Assembly: GCA_035578175.1 (NCBI GenBank)
Contig: JAQMRL010000004.1
Span: 42,675,401 to 42,739,400, forward strand
Direction: 5' to 3'
Source: Catonia carolina
Lineage: Eukaryota; Arthropoda; Insecta; Hemiptera; Achilidae
DNA: 64,000 nucleotides
This document shows positions 47,404 through 59,041 of this stretch, in pieces; the first letter of the stretch is position 1; every line of letters starts with the position of its first letter. A program made the position numbers and the translations under genes. Under the pieces are notes generated by a model. That model was not told where the DNA came from. It ran no database searches and was given only the letters and a program-made list of their open reading frames with translations.

Positions 47404-48066
47404 ACTATACCCTATTTCACGTTCAGAATGCAGTACAGCTCTTATGAGAACCCGTTGTGTTATCATGCGTACGGAAAACATCAGCCTTCCTCCGCCTACA
47501 CCATCCGAAGGTCACGGGCAAAAATATTTGGAGTTTCGCCTAACACGCTCTAACAAGCTCATTTTTATCAAAAAATTCTGAAAAAATACTTTCATATTTT
47601 AATGAATCGTATTTTATTACGCTGTATAAGTTATTAATTTACTCTGATTTAGATAAGAGACCGTAGGTACGTATAAGAGAAAGGGGTATGACGTCTCTCG
47701 CTTCGTCACCCTCACTGTCAGCCCAGGGGAGTTTTATCACCATTTTTGGACCTTTCCGAGACACTAACGACTGTTATTCAAATATGATTTCAACAATAAC
47801 TATTCTTTACGTAAAAATAATTAAAAAAGACAATAAAATTGATAAACAATTCTAGTACTACAATGATTTGTCGGTACATGATCTTTAAAACGATACAAAT
47901 ATTAAGTATGTTTTCGTATTATGTTATTCAATAGGAGTTTGTAAATGAGAATTTGTTGTGGCGCGGAGTCGATATTTTTATTTAGTGTAGTAGCGCTCAA
48001 ACTCCCGTATGAAATACATTGCTTATGCACTTTGCGTATTGCATTCTGAACGTGAAATCAACTATA
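47404..48066. mobile_element. MITE-like element with ~30-bp inverted termini
   Basis: The left arm 'tttcacgttcagaatgca' and the right arm 'tgcattctgaacgtgaaa' are perfectly complementary over 18 bp. Outside them 'actata' also pairs. The interior has CpG-containing patches but no transposase. Superfamily unknown. Confidence 0.68.
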
Positions 48067-48417
48067 GTAGGGAGATTTGGAGGTTTGTTGAGGAAGCCAA
48101 AGCCCTACAATGGCTGTAGAGCTACAAGATGATTATTATGGTCTTTTTAAATGTATGTAGAAACTGCACAGTAGTGAAATGTACGATTAGTGTCTCACTG
48201 TTGAGGTTCACAGTACTGTTAAATTTTCACTTCCCTTCCTCACTGCCCATCCATACGCAAAAGGTAATCTCGTGACTTCAGTATCTATAGATGATTTTTT
48301 TAAATACTGAACGTGCAAAGTAAGTTAAACAACGTGACTTCACCGACGTAAAATTATTTAGAATTTCCTAAATTCCATACGAGGAAACTTATAATAAATA
48401 ATTTCACTATCAAAATA

Positions 48418-49003
48418 CAGTGGAGTCTCGATTATTCGACACAAACGGGACCGGGAGATGGTCGTGTAAGCAAAATGTCGGATAATCCGGCACCACAAGA
48501 TTATTTAAAGAAATAACAAATTGATTTGTTGGATTTTAAAAACAAATTTATTGAAACAAAATATAAGTTTTGCAAAAATTACGATAAAAATTTTAAGTTT
48601 TAAATACTGTAGGTGAAAATAACAAGTAAAAGTAGATACTAAATAACTAGTAAAAGTAATAGTCTGTACCTAATTACTATCAACAATTTAAATAAAAAAC
48701 AGGGCCTAATAAGTAAACTACAAAGAATATTTAACACATTTATCATAATAGCACGCATAGAAACTCTGTTATAGACGATTGCATTCGTGACGTTTACGTT
48801 GAAAACATGTACACCTTTCTTGGCGGCAATATCGAGTCAGTACCGCATCACCGTTATGTCAGATGAGGTTGTTTCTCGTTGTGTTTTAAGGTAGGCAAAA
48901 TATTATGCCCTTTCTTATCAATTCACATTCGTCACAGTCAGTCAGGCACGTCGGATAATCCAAATGTCGGATGTGCGAAGGTTGGATAACCGGGAACTTA
49001 CTG
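48418..49003. mobile_element. pogo/Tigger-like MITE, 586 bp, TA flanks
   Basis: Starts CAGTGGAGTCTCGATTATTC and ends in the inverted form CAGTAAGTTCCCGGTTATCC, with TA at 48416-48417 and 49004-49005. Repeated 'tcggataatcc' motifs near both ends are typical of this group. No coding sequence. Confidence 0.82.
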
Positions 49004-49005
49004 TA

Positions 49006-49606
49006 ATTAAAGGCATATATTCGATAGAGTTGTGTGCGAATTTCTAAATCTTTTAAATTACTTATTAGATAACTAAAAAGAACTGTAAATGACTCGAATA
49101 CAAGGAAATAAAACGTTTTAAAATCTCAAAAACAGAGAACTGTTTCTGATGAAATTAATATTACGCTTTGCCTTTTTTTTATATAATTCCTTTCTGAAAA
49201 TCCTACAACTTGAATAAACTGGAAAAGGGGGAAAAACTAGACTAAACAAATACGGGCGTTTGAAATTTTTAATTTAACTTGTGAAATTAAATTTCTAATG
49301 GTTGTCTTCTACAAGCTTTCGTCTTTCTTATCAATTTCAAGTAGTACACTTTTGTGACAAAGAGGAATTACATAAAAAGGAAAAGAGAAAGCAGGCGAGG
49401 GTGAAAGAAAAAGAGAGCAAATGAAAAGCGAGATGTGCGAAAGGCAGAAAAATAAGTAATTTAATGTTAAGGTTAAGTGAGACTTAGTAAAATGAAATAA
49501 CGTAAAATCTGTTTATTTGATACAAAAACACTTTTTAATATGCCGGATTTCAAACAATCATTTCTGTTTCATCTTAAAATAAATAATTTGTTTACTAATG
49601 TTAAAA
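49006..49606. other. Unassigned intron sequence
   Basis: 49370-49460 is A/G-rich. Nothing recognised. Confidence 0.45.
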
Positions 49607-49608
49607 TC

Positions 49609-50485
49609 TGGTGTGAATACTCACACAACTTTCTCTTGTCAATGAAAATAATGAACAATATAACCTAACATTAATAATGAAACATTAGAAATAAACTACA
49701 AAACTGACCTCAAAAAAAAACATAACCTTATTTTAATCAAGAGTGAAAAATGCAAAATGAAAATCAACCTCAGTTTGGCTCAATAATACGGAAAATCACT
49801 CTTTGACGCTAAACTAGGCTCGGTAGAACAAAATGGTTGAAGTAAACGTTGAAGATCATTTAATTTCCTATAAATTTGTTTATGTATAAACATTTTTGTC
49901 GTAAAATGGCTAAAATTTTTAATAAACTATTTCTTTACAGGTTTCCATTACCGCTAAACTAACAAAAAAATTTTTGAAACAGAAGTTGTTAGTTTTAAAA
50001 TTTTCTACAATACTTATTATATACATTTTTTCTCTAATATAGATATTAATGCTGCAATCTTAAAAAAGCATTTTTTTCTAGCACAGTCTCCAAAAGAATT
50101 TCAGTAGACATGGCGTCTACCCTATCTTGTAGAGCATAAAAAATGTGAATAAGGTGATTTTTAAAAAAAATCGTAGGAGCCATTTTTGAGAAAATCGCAA
50201 AAGCTTGAAAATTGACACGAATAAATTAGTACTTCCGGTTGATTGATTTTGATGAAAATGTTCGTGTCGGGTCCTCTAGTGGTATCTAACTTACGTTTCA
50301 AGTTTCAAGTTCGTACGATGTTCCGTTCTTGAGATATTCTGTACACACACACACACCCACGCACGCACCGACCAATCGCTAAAAACATGTTTTTGGGTTC
50401 AGGAGTTCTGAAAACGTGTAGATCTGGTGAAAACTCGATTTCAAAAAATTGACATGAATACAATACTTTCCGTCCAATAAATTAT
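49609..50485 (-). mobile_element. Family 2 element, near full length
   Basis: Begins 'tggtgtgaatactcacac' and ends around 'gtaagcaagagaat'. The AC repeat is at about 50342-50368. All internal landmarks are in order. Confidence 0.86.
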
Positions 50486-52829
50486 TGTAAGCAAGAGAAT
50501 ATTAATTTTAGGGAAAAAGTCACAAAATTTTTAAATTTCAACCGCCATCATGACACATCTTTTAAAAGCCCTAATTTAAAAATTTTGAGTTGCTCCTCCA
50601 CCCACCCATACAAAAGGAATGACTTTGCATTACTATCCAAAATTTATATACATTGACCTATAACACGTCCCTAAAGTTTCATGTCGCCATCTAAACCAGC
50701 TGTAAAGATATAAATAGGTTACCACACTTTTTTTTTTGCTTCAACTTTATTTTTTTACAACTGTACCATTATTTAAAGCACAACTTGTAAATGAGATGGA
50801 ATGAATGAGGAATTGTGGGAATGTGACGTGAATGAGAATCCATCCAGTGACCGATTTCGGCGTGAAATTTTGCAAGGAATGTGGTACCAATATTTTTAAA
50901 TGATAATGTTCATAAACTATGATGACTGATTTTTTGTTTTTATGAAATGAAACAGCCATGAAAAGGTTAATTGAAATGTTATTTTTATGGTGGTCGTAGA
51001 CGATCCCTATTCCACCTTCGTTTCAGTCGTCTGTTAACAGGCAGATCGTTAGTTGAAAGACTTTTGCCCTTCCTGGTATAATGAAATAAATTTAAAACAG
51101 TACAACTCTGTTTTCAAACAAATTTTGCTCATAAAAATTTAAATCCAAATTTAGGTTTCTTTACACTTTTTATTAATAATGATTACACAAAGGTTATGTT
51201 TTCTATTGCTTAAACGTTCAATAAGACTGTAAACAGAAAATTTCTGATACATTCATGATGATGAAATATAATCTAATGTCCTTCGGTTTCAATCAGTTTT
51301 CCTATTTTTACTAACACTTTAAGGATAATTCAATCGTAAAAAATTAAATGGTTTTGTTTTCGTAATACGCGAGAGAAAACAATGTAAAAAGTAAGTTAAA
51401 GGCACAGCTGTATTTCTAAATGTTCAACACTAAAAATTCGATTAATTTATACATGAAAATAGAATGAGTCACAAGGGTAGGTGTATTTGAATGTATGAAG
51501 GAGGGGGTAGGATACAGGCCAGAGATCCACGGTGGATGGACGAGAGGGGTTTGGTTAAGCGGTACACTTGCTTAACGCAGGGGAACTCCTAAATTACAGT
51601 AATATTTATTGCCTAAGCCACGACCAGAGCAGTAGCGAGCTGTATTGTAGGTTGCAAACCAGGACCATGCAGGGGCAGACAAAGGAGAAGTGGTTATGTT
51701 GTCGCGGAGGGTGGGTCCACCCATTCCCGGCTACAAAAAAGATCGTGATATCCATTTATTCATTTAGTGTTCGGTATTATATTACTTGCAGTCTAATATT
51801 ATTTTTCCCTGTTTCTTGTTTTTATTTTTTATTGCATAACGCGTAAAATGTAAATTCCGTATTCGAGTATATTAAATATTGTAGGCTTATTTACTAGTTT
51901 TATATTCTAATAAAATATCGGATCCATTTTTATCTTGTATTATTTTATTATAAGAGAAAATAAATATACAAGAAATAGCTTATTCCTAGAAATTATATTC
52001 ATCTGTTCTAATAATTGGTGTAAAATGTATAACTGAAATCGTTTTAAAGCTATGCCAATTTAAAATAAAAAAGTGCTCTAACAAACTGAATTAACTTTTT
52101 CTCTAATCTTCAAGACTTACTAACCTACATTTTTTTTACTGATTTTCTCACTAAACTAAACGCTGTATCGTCGGCAGCTAATTATAATAATTTATGTGGA
52201 ACGATTCAATAAGAAGAAATTTTTATTTACTGAAAAAATTACCATCCTTTCTCATAGTACAATGAACAGATATATTATCAAAAAAATTGACAAAATGACT
52301 TGAAAAAACATTTTCCTTCAAAATTGTTTTTTTTTAGTAAAGTTACATACTATTTAGGTATGATAGGAAGATTGGTTGCAACAAGTGGCTTTGAATTATT
52401 TTCCAGTGTTGAGAAGGAAAAGAGAGAGGCCTCAAAAAACTTGGCGGGGTGGTGTGATGCGGGCAATGGAAGCAGGAAACGGAGGACGACTGACGGGACA
52501 GGAGGTCATGGCGTTGGAAATGCGGGTTCCTGAGTAACTCTGTAGGACGCCCGTTTTAAGTAGAGGGGGTTATACTATTTACAAGTGAAAATTATTGTCT
52601 AAAAAAGATCAGTTGGATGATGTTATCTAATGAATTGATGGCTAAAATGTTTGAATGTTATTCAAATCTTGTATTACGTTTAGTATTTTAATCGTTTTTC
52701 ATTAACCTGTTGGTATGTGTAGGTCAGAATGTACGAGTTATGATAGTACGTATGATAGTTTTTTTATGTACCAAGAAGAGTTAGTAGTGATAGTGCGTAA
52801 AAACGTTGATTGGTACATAAATTTCTTCT
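50486..52829. other. Intron with unassigned GC-richer patches
   Basis: 50560-51000 has mariner-neighbourhood-like wording but no termini. 51480-51740 and 52380-52570 are distinctly GC-rich. The first carries a 92-codon frame (51568-51846) and the second a 77-codon frame (52300-52533). Neither shows a recognisable domain. They may be pieces of unknown repeats or untranslated exons. Confidence 0.35.
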
Positions 52830-53560
52830 TCTCAAAATCAAGGATTAGGCTTCCGCATGTTCCTTCTCACAACAGCGAGAAACTATTGAAGTATTGCCAT
52901 CGTTTGCGTGGCCTCCTAACATCTCTCCTTCACAACAGTCTGTATTGCAAAACACTGAGGGGGATCCTTCCCTCAGGCATTCTCTCTTAAGTGCTCCCTC
53001 CATCGATTTCGATATTCTACAATCTTCCCTTTAAGGTTGTAAACATCCAGTTCCGTTCTTATGTCCTCATTTCTTAGTTGGTTCCTACGACTGTAACCGT
53101 TTGTTCTACGCAGGAATCGCATCTCTGCCGCCTGTACTCTACTTTCCTGTGACCCAAGACTCACTTCCATAAAGTAGGACTGGGGCAGCCATCACCTTAT
53201 AAACTTTATCTGAGTTTATTTTGTTGTTTTCTGCTAATATTACCGCACATTGCCTTGAATTTGCCAACGTTTTGTCTCTACATCCAAATCTTGATCAGAC
53301 CCGATGCCACTACCTAAATAATTGCATTATGATACTTGTTCGAGCTCTACATCATCTATCTCAAATTTTAGATCTGGTAGGATATTTACCAGTAAATATG
53401 TTACCTTTGACTGTTTTACTGAAACGTTGAAATTATATCTTTTGCATAATTCATTTAAAACTTACACCGATCTCTGGAGCTCATTCTCACTCTCTTCCAC
53501 AATCCACAAACCATCTGCAAACAGTAAAGCATTCAGGTAAACGTCATTGTTCAGTACATA
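52830..53560 (-). pseudogene. LINE reverse-transcriptase remnant
   Basis: On the minus strand, from the right: LNALLFADGLWIVEE, where the second catalytic Asp of FADD is Gly; then LNELCKRYNF; then a long gap with shifts. Next come GSQESRVQAAEMRFLRRT, NEDIRTELDVYNLKGKI and YRNRWREHL. This is the palm-to-tail order of an insect non-LTR element. Frames change several times and there are stops. The 3' third matches 36083-36340. Confidence 0.82.
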
Positions 53561-54954
53561 AATGCATACAAAAATACATAAATTTTGAAAAATATGTAGT
53601 TGGTGACTAACAGTCTTTTAATGTGATATGCACTTAAATATTTTTTTTTTTTAATTTATTTATTTTATTATTCTTATTCTTAGATTTGTGTAATTCTTCT
53701 TTTATTCAGGCCTCTGGCATTAAAGTTTTATTTCTCCACAAAAAATCTGATTACGTTGAAACAACACTTTTGTTTAAAAAAATGTAAAAGAAAATCCGAA
53801 CGCTGCACCATTGTACACAAAATAATGGCATATGGAAAAATAAATTACTTTCGAGAAACATATTCCATCAAAGAAAAATAATCAAGAAGAAACAAAAGAT
53901 AAAATGTGATTTAAGTATGTAACTACGAATTAAAACGTGAAAACTAACATACAATACAACCTTTGTATTTAAAATAACAATAAATAATAATAATTCCTGA
54001 GTTTTTAGATTCTTCATTTTCCTTTTCCTGAGCGAGTTGTCTTTTCTATAATTACTCTAGGTTTTTACATCAAACACCAAATTAGAGTGAAAAAGAGAAG
54101 GAGAAATAATGTGTGAGAAAGAGACACGAGGTAGATAAAGTGTGATTGCACTGCCTTCCATTTCAACTAATATTTGTAACAAAACAAAATCTAAAAGAAA
54201 AACAAAATAAACTGGGATTGAATAAGAGAAAAATTATGTAGGAAGGTAAAAGTCACGACCTATTTTCTAACAGAAAGAAAAATGGAATAGAAATAATATA
54301 AAAGAGAAATGATGAAATAGAAGGACAAAAAGGAAAAATAAGAAGTAAAGAGGTTATGGATGGAGTGGTAGGACTCAAGAAGTCTTTAAGAAGTCTGCAA
54401 TTAAAATGAATAATGTAATGACCTGTCCTCAGTCAAGAGGCAGACAAAACAGGGCAAACACTACCCTACCTCTTCTAGGCCCCTTTTCTATTTCATCTCT
54501 TAACAGTAACCCCTCTTCTGCAACGCCCTTGCATTATAAGGAAAAACCTTTCCTTTACCATCAACCCTTTTCTCTCATATAATTCTTACTCACAGCCTTC
54601 AAGTCACCAAAGCATAAGACAATCCAATCTACAATTAGGTCATAATCATTAGAAGTTTGTATCTCTATTTTCCTCTGAAATTCTCATCCCCATCTTCTTT
54701 ACAGATAATACAATCACACCTTCCTGTTAAATAAATCTGAATAAAATTTATATCGGATTACAAGAAGTAGATAACAAATAACATGTGGTTAGGATTTTAA
54801 CAATTAAACAAATTTAATTTTATCAATTAGTTACGTGGAAATTTTGTACGTACTATTGAAACATTTTGAGCTTCTATTAAATCCACTTTCTACAGTAGTT
54901 ATCGAGAAAGCGGTCGGAGTTGTAAATAAAACGAGAATTTTGGCCGTTTGTCCT
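53561..54954. other. Unassigned intron sequence
   Basis: Very A-rich at 53750-54420. 54410-54600 is C-rich but unassigned. Confidence 0.45.
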
Positions 54955-55525
54955 GTGGAGTTGAATTTGTCCGAGTAGAAGTTGTCCGAATACGCACGAG
55001 AGACGAAGAAATTCTCAAGCGTCTCGTGCGCACGAACTAGTCGGGCGATTACGGCCGATTGAAGAAACGGATCCCATTGAATCCGGATTAGTCGGACGGT
55101 GCGGCTAGTTGGAGAAAGTTTAATTTCAAATCGCCATGGATTCTGGAAATCTAAGTAGTATTGTACAAGGAAAAACACTGTTGTGGAACATGCGAGAGAT
55201 ATCTTAGTCACCTGTTAGATATATTGGAATGTTTCTTGGTTCATTCTGTAATATTCGAAAAAAGTTTGTTTGTTGCGGAATAATTGTCCATAGATGATTA
55301 AATTCTCCCAGACTTCTTTTTTGTAATTTAGGGTTAACAGCACGTTTTCCGTTTAGATTCGTGGTAAGGTACGCATTTTCTAAAAAGTATATATCATCCA
55401 TTTTGTAAAATACACCTGCGTGAATTTAAGCAATAAAACTAGAAAGGACGGATGTGATTCGGACGACTTGGTCGAATGTAGGTGACAACGAACGCGGGTG
55501 ACTTCTACTCTGACGAATCCACTGG
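54955..55525. mobile_element. DNA-element remnant with inverted ends and possible Harbinger-like fragment
   Basis: 'gagtagaagt' at about 54976 and 'acttctactc' at about 55501 lie within imperfect inverted flanks of ~30 bp. The minus frame 55401-55204 contains SLGEFNHLW and, further on, NFFRILQ. That recalls the 'GEFxxL...FFxYFRM' N-terminal segment of PIF/Harbinger transposases. The 126-codon frame 55211-54831 shows no further match. Identity is tentative. Confidence 0.4.
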
Positions 55526-55585
55526 GTTGGCGTAGTGTAGCAGTAAGATCATCGTCGCAAGTCTGATATCTTAACAGCTGATTTT
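55518..55585 (+). mobile_element. tRNA-like SINE head (group C), fragment
   Basis: 'tgggttggcgtagtgtagca' followed by 'cttaacagctgatttt' parallels the head of the SINE at 17681-17921. The body is missing. Confidence 0.45.
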
Positions 55586-55642
55586 CTTAAAATTTAAGTT
55601 ATTCTTTTTAAGGTTTTCTTCAAATTGATGGTAGCTTCCCCC

Positions 55643-55765
55643 CTTAAATGCTTTAGTTTTATAATTGCTTGACCATATGATAAGAAACAGATTTATTTTT
55701 TGTACCCCTGGAACTAGCAGATCAATTGCAAATAATTTAACACTCCAGTTGCCTATTATGGGCAA
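55643..55765 (-). repeat. Family 1 SINE-like element, 5' end only
   Basis: Contains 'ccatatgataagaaacag', 'taatttaacactccag' and 'attatgggca', the first ~120 bp of the family in reverse. Confidence 0.82.
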
Positions 55766-56517
55766 AAATTGAACTTAAAGAGTAGAATATTAACTGCATT
55801 AATAAAATGTTTCAACCAGTTGACTTACAACAATAAAAAAATTCCTATTTTTTGAGTTTAAAATATGAGTAAAAATTAAGAGGTTTATTGTACTATATAT
55901 TGAATATTTAATGTTCATAGCACAATTTTATACAAATAGATTTAAAGAAATACGGTAGTCGCAGTCTGTATTTTATCGTAGACAGTTTCAATAAAGTACA
56001 GTATTATCATTCGGTTCAGAGGATAATTCTCGCGCGTTGCTGACTATGTTCAGTGTTGTTGACACAGGTAAGGACAGGGGAGTTGGAATTGAAAACACGG
56101 AACTGCACTACAACTCAATAGATGGAACATCAGCAATGCAAATAGGCAATAAGAGAATGTGTATACGTAGCAGTAGAAGAGGGGAGTGGAGGTGGAAGGT
56201 GATAGGTCGACTAGACGAAGGAGAGTGAGTAATTTGTTGAAGAGAGAAGTGAGGTTGTCATTTTCCAACTCAGTCTACGCATAGCAATGTTGCTAAAACG
56301 ATATCTTTTATGTATTCCGTCTCTATTTCTCGTTTCCGTTTTTATACATTTCGTCTTTATATTTTATGTAAACGATGACGCATCACCTAAATCACGATTT
56401 CAAAATTCGTTCATTAATGTTATTTCATCGTAACAATTTGAGGACTTTTACTAAACTACAACTTTTGAAACTTATTGAAAATTAGAATTTAGCTACATTA
56501 AAGTTTTGTTAGGAACT
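55766..56517. other. Unassigned intron sequence
   Basis: 56030-56270 is GC-richer with frames on both strands, but no domain is seen. Confidence 0.4.
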
Positions 56518-56626
56518 TCTTTAAATTATTTGGAATCGATCTGCTTGTTCCAGAGCTATAAAAAAATGTTCTGTTTCTTATCACATGCTCAGCCAATTAT
56601 ATAACTGCAGCATTTGAGAACACAAG
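56518..56626 (+). repeat. Family 1 element, segment 1 of a split copy
   Basis: First ~110 bp of the family up to 'gcatttgagaacac'. The copy continues at 56921-56949 and 58805-59041, after two nested insertions. Confidence 0.82.
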
Positions 56627-56920
56627 TTTTTTCTATCCGTGGCGGCGAGAAAAACTTATGTTCTCTCCCTCACGATGGGGGAAGTAGTGTTGGACTCAAT
56701 TGAGGCGTCCTCGTCCAGCCCCAAGGAGGCCGCAACCGCCTTATCAACCAAAAACTCGCCGCCTGGCCACTTGATCCGACATCAGCAAACAACCCTCCAC
56801 CTCCCTCCGAACTGTTTTTGTAATACTACCAGGGAAATGTCGGGTTAAAAATATTGTACATACTGTCAGCGGGGCGTGGAAGGGAACCGTAGCCTAATTC
56901 CCCTCTCGTTGTCACTAACC
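56627..56920 (+). repeat. Family 3 interspersed repeat, copy 2, nested in family 1
   Basis: Matches 4417-4697 nearly end to end. It lies exactly between the 'gagaacac' and 'agaatagaagag' parts of a family 1 element. That gives its natural limits. Confidence 0.85.
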
Positions 56921-56949
56921 AGAATAGAAGAGTTAAAAGGTGTAAAAGA
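56921..56949 (+). repeat. Family 1 element, segment 2 of a split copy
   Basis: 'agaatagaagagttaaaagg' then 'tgtaaaaga' follows directly in family 1 order after the family 3 insert. It stops at the terminus of the THAP element. Confidence 0.8.
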
Positions 56950-57389
56950 CACTATTATGCTTTTCACGGTTGATGAGCTCTGCTGTTCCGCGCGTTTAGA
57001 CCAATCAGAACATTTTCCAGCGTTGCCAGATTGTACCTGACAAAATATATTACCCGCGCATGCGTATAAGAGCCGTAACAGTTCACTCGTGTCTTGCATC
57101 TCGTACCGAACCATGGCGTTCTTTAGTTACAGGCGGGATAGCAGTGGTGGGGAGAAGTCTGACTGGTGACGTCAGAAGTCCAGTTTCTAATTCATTACAT
57201 TACATTGTAATAGGCTATACGTACATAATATATTATGAATCCTCACTTACTATCTCTGATTTTGTGTGTGTTTGTTTTGAATACGGATTATAAATAAGAT
57301 TACTATAAATTTATTTATATAAATTTGTTTATTTAGATCTAAATACGTAATTACAGTTTATAGAATAAAATGTTTCTTCTCTTACCTCA

Positions 57390-57565
57390 CCGTCTGTTCT
57401 TTTCTGTTAAAACTAAATCAAACTGCTCGGATATTAATGTTTGCTGGCCAAATGTTTCATCATCAGGTTCAAAAAATGTTGTCTTTAATTCATCAATAAG
57501 GGTTTTAATATGCGATGACATGGAATACAATTTAGGTGAGTAGCTGATTTTACTGACATTGTCAT
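57390..57565 (-). pseudogene. Possible further exon fragment of the THAP transposon gene
   Basis: On the minus strand SYSPKLYSMSSHIKTLIDEL, then FEPDDETFGQQ, then EQFDLVLTEKNRR precedes TGAGGTAAGAG, a donor-like site. It lies downstream of the THAP frame inside the same inverted termini. I recognise no domain, so the link is positional. Confidence 0.35.
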
Positions 57566-57842
57566 CGCATATTCTTCAAATAAACCATTTTAAAATCTTA
57601 AAGCAATCAAAATTAACTTTGATTTCTTGTTCAGATAATTAAATATCTTGATAGAAAATGGTCGGTACTAAATTCGAGTCTATAGTAAGAAAAACATAAA
57701 ATTTCCTAGCCGAGTAATTAATTTTTTCCTATTATTAATTCAGATGTTTTTGAATGAACATGCAGGTCTGTAAAACCAAATGTACTCAATCTTATATTAA
57801 TATTATCTTTTAAAAAATTCAAATTATTATCTTTTAAAAAAT

Positions 57843-58280
57843 TCAAATTTTGAATGGGATCTTGTTCATTTTGACATGCAATTCGGTCATTTTCCTCTTT
57901 AATTTTTTTTGTTTTGGTTTTAGCTCTCTTTTTTCCGGAGCTTTTCTTTTCGCTGGAAGAGTTTTACTCAAATAATCAGGCAAATTAGGAAATATCGAGG
58001 GATAAGCTTCTTGTTTGAGTCGCGGTCTGTCTAACTTCATTGTTCTGGTTTCACCAGAATTAGTTTTGTAATCGTACTCGGTTACAATAAATCTGGAATC
58101 GAAGTGTTTAACGCAAACATGGGTATGAGCATTAGGAGTCCAATCAGTCCTAGGTATAACCCGTTTCCATTTCTCAAAAGAATCTTTCTCTTTCGGAAAC
58201 TTAAACATTGATATGTACTTTTCTTTTGAAGAAGCAAAATAATTACTTTTTCATTGAGGCACACAACAATGATACGGCAT
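57843..58280 (-). pseudogene. THAP-domain N-terminus of a transposase, stop at codon 10
   Basis: From an ATG at 58280 the frame reads MPYHCCVPQ, then TGA at 58253-58251, then KSNYF and onward to a stop near 57843 (146 codons in all). THAP zinc-finger features are visible: Cys5, the conserved FP pair at residues 28-29, Trp38, Cys56-x2-His59, and AYPSIF at 92-97, which corresponds to the AVPTIF box. The second zinc-binding Cys of the C2CH set is expected at residue 10, where the TGA stands. Residues 98-145 are Lys-rich. The catalytic part expected of a P-like transposase is not intact. Read-through or splicing around the stop is not suggested by the sequence. Confidence 0.83.
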
Positions 58281-58804
58281 TTTAAAATTCTTAACAACTG
58301 AATATTCAGCACAATTGTTAATATAGCAATACTGAAATCTACAATTATTCTAATGAATTTCAACACGAAATGATGAAAAATGATTTATTAAAAATACTGT
58401 ACTGTATCATCAAATAGAATAACACCAAACGACTAGTCTCACTTAATTGTAAACACATACTTAAATATGCGAATAAGACAGTGTGTAGACAGCGCCACGT
58501 CAGTTATTAAGACTGCTGACGTCATTACCCCCACTCCAGTACTCCCGCCTGTAATTAGAGAACGCCATGACCGAACACATTGATTATAGAGCGCATTAAC
58601 ATGCAATACTTTATAATATAATCAGCTGGTTGTATGTTCATACGTTATTATTGTTATTGAAAGACCAAAAAAATGGCTGACAAAATGTAAAACATAGCTA
58701 CGAGAGCAAATATTGGCAACGTTGTGGCAAGTCATTGGCTAGCTATGAAGTGGGTAGAGGGCAATGCAAACATTCAGAGCTCACGTCAGCCTTGAAAAAT
58801 AGTG

Positions 58805-59041
58805 AAGTCAAAGTTATGTCCTGTGAGAGTAATGAATTTCATCATTCTACAGCCAGATCGTGTGGTGAATGAAGTATAGGTGTCATTTGCAAGTTGGAAA
58901 GTTGATGCATTTCAGAGAGCATACTGATAAGCATACTTTTCCACTCAATGAGAAAGGGAATGGTAAACCACCTCTCTTCCTTGTTTTGCTTAGTAAAGCC
59001 TCTAGAGGTTCAAGCCAGCTTTTCGTCTGATGACCTAAACT
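58805..59041 (+). repeat. Family 1 element, segment 3 of a split copy
   Basis: Resumes at 'aagtcaaagttatg' and runs to 'ctgatgacctaaac', completing the copy begun at 56518. The hairpin has decayed ('cagcttttcgtctg'). Confidence 0.85.

Larger units (their letters stand above)
56950..58804 (-). mobile_element. P-like (THAP) DNA transposon, ~1.86 kb, nested in family 1
   Basis: The termini are CACTATT...AATAGTG. Just inside, 'gagctctg' near 56975 pairs with 'cagagctc' near 58775. A second inverted pair lies deeper: 'catggcgttctttagttaca' at about 57112 against 'gtaattagagaacgccatg' at about 58553, ending at 'gacgtcag'/'ctgacgtc'. Inside is a THAP-domain gene remnant. Interruption of one family 1 copy at exactly this point marks the ends. 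I could not find an 8-bp target duplication. Confidence 0.75.

Noticed and set aside
14916..50485. CRISPR-like spaced repeats from the recurring family 1 and 2 blocks
   Set aside because: Copies are hundreds of bases long, irregularly spaced and in both orientations. They are interspersed eukaryotic elements.
54831..55211. 126-residue protein on the minus strand
   Set aside because: No recognisable domain. It lies in an inverted-repeat element and probably results from its GC-rich, stop-poor stretch.
57843..58208. Intact THAP-domain host gene
   Set aside because: The true start is upstream at 58280 with an in-frame stop at codon 10. The frame sits within transposon inverted repeats inside a split repeat.
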